Positions 1 to 7,885 of a stretch of 64,000 nt of DNA are shown one piece after another; the first letter of the stretch is position 1, and each line of letters begins with the position of its first letter. The stretch comes from Pseudobythopirellula maris. Lineage in GTDB: Bacteria; Planctomycetota; Planctomycetia; Pirellulales; Lacipirellulaceae. Under the pieces are notes generated by a model that saw only the letters and a program-made list of their open reading frames with translations, had not been told where the DNA came from and searched no databases. The stretch spans positions 1,178,001-1,242,000 of the forward strand of contig NZ_SJPQ01000001.1 in NCBI RefSeq assembly GCF_007859945.1, given 5' to 3'. The translations under genes and the position numbers were made by a program.

Positions 1-2
1 CC

Positions 3-971
3 GCCCGTGAAGCGGCGCGTCGCAACCAGTGCAAGAGCCAGCTGAAGCAACTAGCATTGGGGTCGCTCAACCATCACGACGTGCAGGGCTTTTTCCAGTC
101 GGGCGGCTGGGGCTGGGGCTACGTGGGCGACCCCGACTTCGGATTCGGCGAAGATCAGCCCGGCGGCTGGGTCTTCAGCACGCTTCCTTTCGTTGAGGAG
201 CAGCAACTCTACGACCTCAGCGGCAACGGCGCAATCCACGACGCCACGGGGAGACGGCCCGACCGTACGCAGCTCGAATTCGCCACCGAAGTGGTTCAGT
301 CGATCGTGTCGATCACGAATTGCCCCACCCGACGCCAGCCGATTCTCTACCCTCGCAACGACGGCGCCGGCACGCTCCGCAACGCGAGAACGCCGCTCGA
401 TACCTCGCGGATGGACTACGCCATGAACTCGGGGCACGCTTACAACGAGTTCCCCGATGGGTCCGCTTTCCAAGCGGGGCCGGCAACCTACGCAAGCGCT
501 GATATCAATACCTACAATGCCCAGGTAGACCAGGAGCTTAAGCGAGAAGGGCCCAACGGCAGCCCGCTCTATTCGGGCATCTCCTTCGGACGCAGCGAAA
601 TAAGCCTGCGAAAAATCACCGACGGGACCTCGCACACCTATCTGATCGGCGAGAAGGCCCTGCCCGTGGCCAACTACTCCAACGGCGCCGACCGGGGCGA
701 CAACGAGACCTGGTGCACAGGCTTTAACAACGACAACTTCCGCAAGACGGGCCGCCTGGTTGGGGGAGAGATCGTCGAGGCGACACCGGTTTCCGACACC
801 AACACAGCCGCCGAAAACCACGGCCGTTTCGGCTCCGCCCACCCGGGAGTCTGGCTCGCAGCCCTCTGCGATGGCAGCGTCCACGCCGTGAGCTTCGACA
901 TCGACTGGCAAATCCACCGCGACCTAGGAAACCGCACCGATGGCAACGTCGCCTCGATCGATCAGCTCTAA
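3..971 (+). CDS. DUF1559 domain protein, 5' end outside window
   Basis: The frame is open from the first bases of the window and reads AREAARRNQCKSQLKQLALG, the standard junction right after the pilin-like N-terminal helix of DUF1559 proteins. The true start and the FTLVE-type prepilin helix therefore lie upstream, and the in-frame TTG at 57 is not the start. Family features follow: SLNHHD, the KITDGTSHTYLIGEKAL segment near the middle, and a C-terminal block (HPGVWLAALCDGSVHAVS) close to the usual family ending. DUF1559 proteins are a very large planctomycete family, thought to be pseudopilin-like envelope proteins; the exact role is unknown. The stop at 969-971 is followed by 289 bp before the next gene. 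Confidence 0.9.
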   Translation, partial: AREAARRNQCKSQLKQLALGSLNHHDVQGFFQSGGWGWGYVGDPDFGFGEDQPGGWVFSTLPFVEEQQLYDLSGNGAIHDATGRRPDRTQLEFATEVVQSIVSITNCPTRRQPILYPRNDGAGTLRNARTPLDTSRMDYAMNSGHAYNEFPDGSAFQAGPATYASADINTYNAQVDQELKREGPNGSPLYSGISFGRSEISLRKITDGTSHTYLIGEKALPVANYSNGADRGDNETWCTGFNNDNFRKTGRLVGGEIVEATPVSDTNTAAENHGRFGSAHPGVWLAALCDGSVHAVSFDIDWQIHRDLGNRTDGNVASIDQL

Positions 972-1260
972 GAAATCCCGAGCGTCCTGCTTTTTTTATG
1001 ACACCCCCACGGCCTCACCGGACAATACTGCCGGAGAAGCACCGCCGATAGGTTCCGCAATGCTGGCGTATGAATCACGCCCCATCACGACGCCCCGGCC
1101 GCTACCCAGAACTCCTCTCAAGCACTTTTCCAAGTCATCCAGCGCCCAACGCATCCGTTTTTTTGATGCGGAGCGGACGCCGCAGCTTCGCCCAGCGGTT
1201 CCGCTGAGCACCAGATCGACTGACACACCTTGTCTGAACACATCTCGCTCGGAGCTTTCC

Positions 1261-3174
1261 ATGCCTAAACCCCAGGCTTTCAGCGCAAGTCGCCTCCGGC
1301 TTCTGATCACCACGACCGCACTGCTCGTCGCCACAAACGCCCAAGCCTTCGACGTGTTCTGGACCGGCGGCGTCGGCTCCTGGACCTCCGGGGGCAATTG
1401 GGACGCCCAGGCCGAACCCGACTCCTTCTTCGAAGACGTGCCGATCATCAACAACGGCGGCACGGCGACGCTCAGCACCTCGGCGATCGGCGCCGCCGGA
1501 TTGGTGCTCGGCCAATCGGCGGGCGACTCGGGCACGGTGATCATCCAGCCGGGCGGCGACCTGGAATTGATCGACACGCCGGGAGCGGCGTCGCTCGTCC
1601 CGCCGGACGGCATCGCCAACATCGGCCTCGCCGGCCAAGCCTTGCTCGAGGTTCACGGCGGCGGGTCGTTCAGCTCCACCTCGATCGACATCAACGCCTT
1701 GGGCGCTCTGCGCGTGGGGACCGCCGGGGCGGGCGGCGCCACGGTCGCCTCGACAGGCTCGCTGTTCAACGACGGCGTCCTCGAGGTTCGCGGCGCGGGC
1801 CACGCCTTCACGGTCGCCACCAACGCCTCGCTCGAGGGCAACAGCGTCTTCGTACCGCACCTCACTTCAAGCGTGCACTCCGCCATCGGCGTGACGGGCA
1901 ACGCCGCTCTGGGTGGCGTGCTGCGGCCCATGGCGACCGGCGTTGTCCCGGCGGTTGGCGACAGCTGGGACCTGATCGACGCGGAGACGATTTCGGGCGG
2001 CTTTGCCAATACCGATTTCAGCGCCTTGCCCGCCCTCTCTGGTGGACGCGTTTATCGGGCGAGTGTCGAGGCGGGAGGTTCCGGCCAGGTGCTGCGGCTC
2101 GGCGTCGACCAGTCGCTCACGCTCCGCGTCGACTGGAGCACCAAAGAGGTCACTCTCATGAACCAAGGGACCGACCCGGTCACGCTCGATGGCTACTCGG
2201 TCGCGTCGATCCAAGGGAGCCTCAACGCCGCGAGTTTCAACGGCCTCGACGACCAGAACGTCGGCGGCGCCGACGCTTGGCAAGAGGCCAACCCCACAGC
2301 CAACTCGCTCAACGAGCTCAACCCGCTCGGCAGCCTCTCGATCGCGGGGGGGCAAGACTATCTGCTCGGCGAGGTGTTCGCTCCCGCCCTTTCCCTGCCG
2401 TTTGGCGCCTCGCCCGAAGACATCGGGTTTGAGTACTCGACCCCCACGGGCGAGCTCCTCTCGGGCATCGTGGAGTACGTTGGCGAACGCGACACGAACA
2501 ACCTGCGGCTCACGGTCGACCCCTCAACCGGCCAGGCCCAGCTCCGCAACGACGGCGGGGTTCCGATCGCCCTGGACGGCTACTCGATCCTCTCGGGCAC
2601 CGGGTCGCTGCTGACCTCGTGGCAGAGCCTCGACGACCAGAACGTCGACGGGGCGAACGCCTGGAACGAGGCGGCGCCGACCGCCAACGAGGTCTCGGAG
2701 CTCAACCCCGCGGCGTCGACCACCATCACTCCGAACCAAGGCCACGACCTCGGCGTGCTGTGGGACACTTCGGGCGCCCGCGACTTGCAGCTCGTCTTCA
2801 GCCTGCTCGGCGAGGCCACGCCTCGGACCGGGGCGGTGATCTTCGGCGATCTGCCGGAACTCAGCGACGGCCTGTGGGGCGATTACAACGGCAACGGCGT
2901 GGTCGACGCCGCCGACTTCACCGTGTGGCGTGACCACCTGAACGACCCCGACGAGAGCGCCCTCAACGGCAACGGCAACGGCGGCGGGGTCGACATGAGC
3001 GACTACGACTTCTGGGTCAGCCACTTCGGCGAAACCAATCTCCTGCCCGCCTCTCTCTCGCATTCCGCCTCGGTCCCCGAGCCGACCGGCTTGACCCTCT
3101 TGGCGTTGGCGCTGGGAGCGAGCGGTCTGTCGCGACGCCAACCTCGGGGCCGGCCCCGCAGGGAGGAGAAATGA
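1261..3174 (+). CDS. PEP-CTERM/dockerin-type exported protein with two lamin-tail-like modules
   Basis: A 637-residue exported protein of unknown function. The start at 1261 is chosen because GGAG lies about 6 bp upstream and a signal peptide follows (MPKPQAFSASRL.. to TNAQA). The frame is open further upstream, to 940, without a signal-like start. A beta-rich N-terminal part (FWTGGVGSWTSGGNWD) resembles autotransporter-like repeat proteins. Two related modules follow at about residues 285-413 and 414-535; each contains a DGYS element, a LDDQNV..W element and a NELNP/SELNP element. A dockerin-like repeat starts near residue 539 ([19 protein letters not shown]), and a VPEP tail near residue 605 has a hydrophobic helix and terminal Arg/Lys. 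The stop overlaps a possible ATG of the next gene. Surface display by PEP-CTERM sorting is inferred. Confidence 0.88.
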   Translation: MPKPQAFSASRLRLLITTTALLVATNAQAFDVFWTGGVGSWTSGGNWDAQAEPDSFFEDVPIINNGGTATLSTSAIGAAGLVLGQSAGDSGTVIIQPGGDLELIDTPGAASLVPPDGIANIGLAGQALLEVHGGGSFSSTSIDINALGALRVGTAGAGGATVASTGSLFNDGVLEVRGAGHAFTVATNASLEGNSVFVPHLTSSVHSAIGVTGNAALGGVLRPMATGVVPAVGDSWDLIDAETISGGFANTDFSALPALSGGRVYRASVEAGGSGQVLRLGVDQSLTLRVDWSTKEVTLMNQGTDPVTLDGYSVASIQGSLNAASFNGLDDQNVGGADAWQEANPTANSLNELNPLGSLSIAGGQDYLLGEVFAPALSLPFGASPEDIGFEYSTPTGELLSGIVEYVGERDTNNLRLTVDPSTGQAQLRNDGGVPIALDGYSILSGTGSLLTSWQSLDDQNVDGANAWNEAAPTANEVSELNPAASTTITPNQGHDLGVLWDTSGARDLQLVFSLLGEATPRTGAVIFGDLPELSDGLWGDYNGNGVVDAADFTVWRDHLNDPDESALNGNGNGGGVDMSDYDFWVSHFGETNLLPASLSHSASVPEPTGLTLLALALGASGLSRRQPRGRPRREEK

Positions 3175-3242
3175 ACCACACCACGACCAACCGCACCTCC
3201 CAAGCCCTCACGATCAAAGACCCCTTTCAGAGGAACACGAAC

Positions 3243-4220
3243 ATGCTCTCTCACCTAAACACCATCCGGTTCGTCGCCTTCTCCGCGGCGCTCTGTCTGC
3301 CGCTCTTCGCCCAAGCGATCGTGGTCGAAGACTTCGAGAGTTACGCCACGGGCGACCTGCAAACGGTGGGCGCTCCCACCTGGACGGTCGAGAACGCCGG
3401 CGATTCGACGGTCGGATCGGAGGGGGGCAACCAATACCTCGCCTTCGGCGGCACCGACGACTGGCGCCACAGCTACCGGGCCTCGAACGCGTCGATCCTC
3501 GACACCGGCTCGCTCTCGTTCCGTGTCTACGCCGAGGACGAGGCGACCGACCAGGCGATCGGGCTCACCGACAGCTCCGAGGAGATCGACTGGTACGGCG
3601 ACTACGGCCCCTACATCCGCATCACGGACGACACGGCGGCGGGCGCTGGCGTGGTGAGCCTCGACACCCGCGACGGCGGAGCCTTCGTCGATGACATCGC
3701 CACGCTCAACATCGGTCAGTGGTACGACATCCGGCTCGACATCAACACCGCCGGCGGCGACGCCGGACTGGGTGGTTTCGACATCTACCTCGACGACAAT
3801 CTGGTCTACAGTAGCGCGGATTTCCGTCGCGCCTTCGGCGCCCCGCTCGACAACGTCTTGTTGATGGGCGGCAGCGGCATAGGTCAGACGGTGCGAGTCG
3901 ACGATATCGAGATCGAAGGCGTGGTGCTGCTGCCGGGCGACACCGACGGCGACGGCGTCCTCGAACTCGAAGACGATTACGGCCCGATCCGCGACAACTT
4001 CCAGAAGAACGTCTCGGGCCGCAGCGAGGGCGACCTCGACCTGAGCGGCAAGGTCGACTTCCTCGACTTCCGCGAGTGGAAAACGGCTTACCTGGGAGCG
4101 GGCTTCTCGCTCGCCGGCGTCGATCTCAGCTTCGCCACGGTCCCCGAGCCGGGCGCGTTGAGCGTGGCGCTCAGCGCGGTATTGGCGGGCGCCATCGCAA
4201 GGCGCCGCCGCAACGGGTGA
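3243..4220 (+). CDS. PEP-CTERM exported protein, DFESY family, with dockerin-like repeat
   Basis: A 325-residue protein starting at 3243: AGAGG is about 8 bp upstream and a clean signal peptide follows (MLSHLNTIRF.. to LFAQA). An alternative ATG at 3171 overlaps the previous stop (ATGA) behind a strong GGAGGAG, so translational coupling with a 24-residue longer N-terminus is possible. The mature protein opens with VVEDFESYATGDLQ and contains SSEEIDWYGDYGPYIRI, a concanavalin-like module shared with the gene at 7033 and with an internal part of the gene at 7886. A second-class dockerin-like repeat starts near residue 232 (GDTDGDGVLELEDDYGPIR, then GRSEGDLDLSGKVDFLDF). The TVPEPGALS tail near residue 300 ends in ARRRRNG. 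The ligand is unknown. Confidence 0.85.
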   Translation: MLSHLNTIRFVAFSAALCLPLFAQAIVVEDFESYATGDLQTVGAPTWTVENAGDSTVGSEGGNQYLAFGGTDDWRHSYRASNASILDTGSLSFRVYAEDEATDQAIGLTDSSEEIDWYGDYGPYIRITDDTAAGAGVVSLDTRDGGAFVDDIATLNIGQWYDIRLDINTAGGDAGLGGFDIYLDDNLVYSSADFRRAFGAPLDNVLLMGGSGIGQTVRVDDIEIEGVVLLPGDTDGDGVLELEDDYGPIRDNFQKNVSGRSEGDLDLSGKVDFLDFREWKTAYLGAGFSLAGVDLSFATVPEPGALSVALSAVLAGAIARRRRNG

Positions 4221-4375
4221 GGCTCTCGTGTGGATTGGGAGGCAAGCGGCGTTCTGGCCTGGGGAGCCAGAACGCCCAAGATCGAGCGAAGCGTGGCCGT
4301 GGGTGCGATGCGCCGTGGACGCGATTGGGGAGACGAGGAGTAGGCACAACCGTGAAGTAAACAACGAGATGTAAT

Positions 4376-6955
4376 GTGAGCGCACCGATAACGCACCAAC
4401 GAAGATCCGCCACCCCGCTACTCTCTTTTGCCTGTTTGCTGATCGTCGCCGCGACCGTCCAGGCGCAGATCCCCGGTTCGATCACCAAGCAAGGCTTGCG
4501 GGTTGAGCTCGACGACTTCACGCAGATGCCCGCCACAGCGGGCACCGTGGGCGGCAAGGGCGATCACTCGCCCAACGCGACCGCCAGGATCAACTTCTTC
4601 CGCGAATCGCCCGACGGGCGGCTCTGGGTGAACGACCTCCGCGGCCAGATCTACACGCTGGACGAGGCGGGCGCGCCGCAGCTGTTTGTCGACGTCGACG
4701 CCGCCAACGGCGGACCGTCGTCGATCTTCCCTGCGATGACCACGACCGGCGGTCTGGCCGCCGGCCTCATCGGCTTCGAATTCCACCCGGAGTTTGAGTC
4801 GAACGGGCTGATGTACACGATCCACGGCGAGCGGGCGTCGAACGCCAACGCCACGCCCCACTTCAGCACCGTCGATCAGCGCACGGGATTCCACCCCGTG
4901 AACTACCACACCGTGATCACCGAGTGGGAGCTGCCCGACCCAGACGCGGGAGTCTGGAACGAGGCGGCCGGCGCGCGGCGCGAGGTGCTGCGTGTCGGCA
5001 CGACCGCCGACTCCTACTTCCACCCGTTCGGCGACATCCAGTTCAACCCGACCTCCGAGCCGGGCGACGACGACTACGGGCTGATGTACGTCTCGGGCGG
5101 CGACTGGGGCTACATCAACGGCGCGGGCGCCCCGCAAGGCAGCCCGACCGAGGGCCAGCCGGGACAACTGCAGCGGACCGACACCCTGGCCGGCACGATG
5201 ATCCGCATCGACCCGCGGAGCCCCTCGGTGACCGGCGGCCAAGCGGGCCTCGGCGATTACACCATCCCCTCGGACAACCCGTTCGTCGACGGCGACCCCC
5301 AGACGTTCGACGAGATCTTCGCCTTCGGCTTCCGCAACGGTCACCGCATGGCCTGGGACGAAGACGGCACGCAGTACGTCTCGAGCGTGGGGCACGCCAA
5401 CATCGAAGAGATCGAGCGGATCGTGCCGGGCGGCAATTACGGCTGGGCTCTGAGAGAGGGGACCTTCGTCAACGGCAACGACATCGCCAACGGCGGCAAC
5501 GGCGACGCCGACCGGGTCTTCGCCAACAACGTGCCGGACGCGCTCGACGTCGATTTCCGCGGCGAGGAGTTCCTCTACCCGGTCGCCCAGTACGACCACG
5601 GCGACGGCAACGCCATCGCCGGCGGGTTTGTCTATCGCGGATCGGCGATCCCTCAGCTGTACGGCAAGTTCGTGTTCGGCGACATCGTCAACGGCCGGCT
5701 CTTCGCCGCCGACGCCGACCTGATGAAGACGATAGACCTGACGGACCCGACAACCACAGCCGACATCGAGGAGATCCAGCTCTTCGTCACCGACAACCAA
5801 GGTTCGCAGACCGACGTGAACCTGCGCGGCGACATCCTGCCGGGGCGTGTCGACCTGCGGTACGGCGTCGACGCCGAGGGGGAGATCTACATCCTCACGA
5901 AGACCGACGGCGCGATCCGCCGGCTCGTTGGCAGCGCCGCTTTGCGGCTTTTGGTGGACCGCGGGGCCGGAACGGTGAGCCTGGTGAACGGCTCGGACAC
6001 GCCGGTCGAGATCGACGGCTACTCCTTGCTATCGCAGTTGGGAGCGCTCGACCCGAGCGACGGCGCTTGGAATAGTTTGTCCGAGCAGGGACAGTCGGGC
6101 TGGGACCAGGCGGCGCCGACCGCCAACGCGTTGAGCGAACTGAACCCGCTCGGATCGCTCACCCTAACGGGCGGTCAAAGCATCGATCTCGGCGCGATCT
6201 TCAAGCCCGTGCAGCTCGCGTTCGGCGAGAACGCCGAGGAGCTGGTTTTCGAGTACACCTCGCCCAACGGGTCGCAATTCAATGGCGCGGTGGTGTACAC
6301 GGGCGAAGGGCTCACGAACAACCTGCTGCTCACCGTCGACCCGGCCACCGGCGTGGCGACGCTCGTGAATGCCTCGCAGTTCGATGTCGACGTGGAAGGC
6401 TACACGATTCACTCCGAATCGGGCTCGCTGCTCACGGCCGACGGCGACTGGGCCAGCCTCCAGGACCAAGGCGAAACCGAGTGGGACGAAGCGGGCCCCA
6501 CGCCCTTCGCGCTCTCCGAACTGGTCCCCGAAGGCGTTTCGACGCTCGAGGCGGGCGAGGCGTACAACCTCGGTAAGATCCTCTCGACCTCCGGCGCGCT
6601 CGACCTCCGCCTGGAGTTCTTGCGAGAGGGCCTCGCCGCGTCGCAGGAGGGCGTGGTCCGGTATCTCTTGGCGGGCGACTACAACAACAACGGCGTCGTC
6701 GACGCGGCCGACTTTACCGTGTGGCGCGACTCGCTCGGTGGTTCAGGCGTGCTCGCCGACGCCACGGGGCCCGACCTGGCGGGGGTGCCCGACGGGGTGG
6801 TCGACACGCATGACTACGACTACTGGGTCACTCACTTCGGAAACACGCTGCCAGCGTTGGCCGAGGCGGTTCCCGAGCCCGCCACCGCGTGGCTCGTCGG
6901 CTTGCTGACGCTCGCTTGGGCCACGCAAGGCCGCGACCGCCGGCCGACTAAATAA
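4376..6955 (+). CDS. PQQ-type sugar dehydrogenase with lamin-tail-like modules, dockerin and PEP-CTERM tail
   Basis: 859 residues with a signal peptide ending in VQAQ. Residues about 35-515 form a glucose/sorbosone dehydrogenase-like beta-propeller, seen in WVNDLRGQIYTLD, FAFGFRNGHRMAWDEDG, GGNYGWALREG and GGFVYRGSAIPQLYGK. Soluble enzymes of this family oxidise aldose sugars with PQQ, and a periplasmic or surface location is expected. Two copies of the module seen in the gene at 1261 follow at about 522-650 and 650-760 (each with a GYS/GYT element and an ALSEL element). Then come [19 protein letters not shown] at about 768 and a VPEPAT tail near 831. The gene at 35574 is a shorter paralogue. 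Sugar specificity and cofactor are inferred from the family. Confidence 0.88.
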   Translation: MSAPITHQRRSATPLLSFACLLIVAATVQAQIPGSITKQGLRVELDDFTQMPATAGTVGGKGDHSPNATARINFFRESPDGRLWVNDLRGQIYTLDEAGAPQLFVDVDAANGGPSSIFPAMTTTGGLAAGLIGFEFHPEFESNGLMYTIHGERASNANATPHFSTVDQRTGFHPVNYHTVITEWELPDPDAGVWNEAAGARREVLRVGTTADSYFHPFGDIQFNPTSEPGDDDYGLMYVSGGDWGYINGAGAPQGSPTEGQPGQLQRTDTLAGTMIRIDPRSPSVTGGQAGLGDYTIPSDNPFVDGDPQTFDEIFAFGFRNGHRMAWDEDGTQYVSSVGHANIEEIERIVPGGNYGWALREGTFVNGNDIANGGNGDADRVFANNVPDALDVDFRGEEFLYPVAQYDHGDGNAIAGGFVYRGSAIPQLYGKFVFGDIVNGRLFAADADLMKTIDLTDPTTTADIEEIQLFVTDNQGSQTDVNLRGDILPGRVDLRYGVDAEGEIYILTKTDGAIRRLVGSAALRLLVDRGAGTVSLVNGSDTPVEIDGYSLLSQLGALDPSDGAWNSLSEQGQSGWDQAAPTANALSELNPLGSLTLTGGQSIDLGAIFKPVQLAFGENAEELVFEYTSPNGSQFNGAVVYTGEGLTNNLLLTVDPATGVATLVNASQFDVDVEGYTIHSESGSLLTADGDWASLQDQGETEWDEAGPTPFALSELVPEGVSTLEAGEAYNLGKILSTSGALDLRLEFLREGLAASQEGVVRYLLAGDYNNNGVVDAADFTVWRDSLGGSGVLADATGPDLAGVPDGVVDTHDYDYWVTHFGNTLPALAEAVPEPATAWLVGLLTLAWATQGRDRRPTK

Positions 6956-7032
6956 ACGACCAACGACAGGAACACGGGACGGCGTAGGCATCTGCAGATC
7001 TCTTTTCCCCCACTCTTCAGGAGTTGCATCTA

Positions 7033-7782
7033 ATGAACGTCACACTCACCACTGCCCAGCTGCTGCTCGTCGCGGCCGCGACGGCGATCGCGCCGGCGGC
7101 GCTCGCCGCGCCGCTCGTCGTCGACGACTTTGAGAGCTACACCGCAGGCGACCTCGACGTGGTCGCCACCCCCGCCTGGACCGCCGAGTACGCCGGCCTG
7201 AGCCAAATCGCCTCGGCGGCGGGCAATCAATACATCGTTAACGCGGGCGATAGCGACTGGTCGCACAGCTACCGCTCGCTCGGCGCCTCGGTCACGCAGC
7301 AGGCGGTCCTGTCGTTTGACATCTACGTGGAGGACGACGTTGAGATCGACCACGCCTTCGGCCTGACCGACAGCTCAGAAGCGGTCGACTGGTACGGCGA
7401 CTACGGCCCCTACGTGCGTGTGACGCCTGACGGCCCGGGCGCCGCGGGGATCGCTGGCCTCGACGTCCGCGACGGCGGCGGCTTTGTCGACGACATCGCC
7501 CAGATCACCACGGGAGTGTGGCACAACGTGAAGCTCGCAGTCGACACCGCGGGCGGCGGCTCGTTCGACGTCTACCTGAACGACGCACCGGTCTACTCCG
7601 GCGCCGGGTTCCGCCGCGGCTACGGCGCCCCGCTGGAGAACTTCCTGCTGATGGCCGGGCAAAACACGTCGCCCCTCGTGCGGGTCGACAACGTGACGAT
7701 CGACGTGATCCCCGAACCCGCTTCGCTGATGATCGGGTTCGTTGGCTTGGCGGCGATCGCGGCCGGGCGTCGCCGCGACTGA
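7033..7782 (+). CDS. PEP-CTERM exported protein, DFESY family
   Basis: 249 residues starting at the ATG at 7033, with AGGAG about 10 bp upstream; a TTG at 7024 is the only other in-frame choice. The signal peptide runs MNVTLTTAQLLL.. to AALAAP. The mature protein starts VVDDFESYTAGDLDVVATP and keeps DSSEAVDWYGDYGPYVRV and APVYSGAGFRRGYGAP, so it is a close paralogue of the gene at 3243 without the dockerin-like part. The C-terminus is VIPEPASLMIGFVGLAAIAA followed by GRRRD, a standard PEP-CTERM signal. A strong terminator-like hairpin follows at 7811-7850. Function unknown; the fold is probably a lectin-like jelly roll. Confidence 0.85.
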   Translation: MNVTLTTAQLLLVAAATAIAPAALAAPLVVDDFESYTAGDLDVVATPAWTAEYAGLSQIASAAGNQYIVNAGDSDWSHSYRSLGASVTQQAVLSFDIYVEDDVEIDHAFGLTDSSEAVDWYGDYGPYVRVTPDGPGAAGIAGLDVRDGGGFVDDIAQITTGVWHNVKLAVDTAGGGSFDVYLNDAPVYSGAGFRRGYGAPLENFLLMAGQNTSPLVRVDNVTIDVIPEPASLMIGFVGLAAIAAGRRRD

Positions 7783-7810
7783 TCCGTTGCTCCGGGGCAG
7801 GAGCAACCGA

Positions 7811-7850
7811 CGCTTGCCCGGCCGCCCCCGGCCGGGCAAGCGTGTTTTTT
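7811..7850 (+). terminator. Rho-independent terminator
   Basis: A perfect 13-bp stem pairs 7811-7823 with 7830-7842 around a 6-nt loop, and a run of six T ends at 7850. It lies 29 bp after the stop of the gene ending at 7782 and just before the glucanase gene that starts at 7886. Confidence 0.85.
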
Positions 7851-7885
7851 ATCGTGACACCACAACCACCGCGCACAACCTGAAG

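Noticed and set aside
940-1260. Upstream extension of the PEP-CTERM gene starting at 1261
   Set aside because: It overlaps the DUF1559 end and lacks a signal peptide; GGAG and a signal peptide mark 1261.
4418-5800. Long antisense open frame opposite the sugar dehydrogenase
   Set aside because: Composition is typical of a high-GC shadow (Val/Arg/Asp-rich) and it mirrors a well-supported gene.
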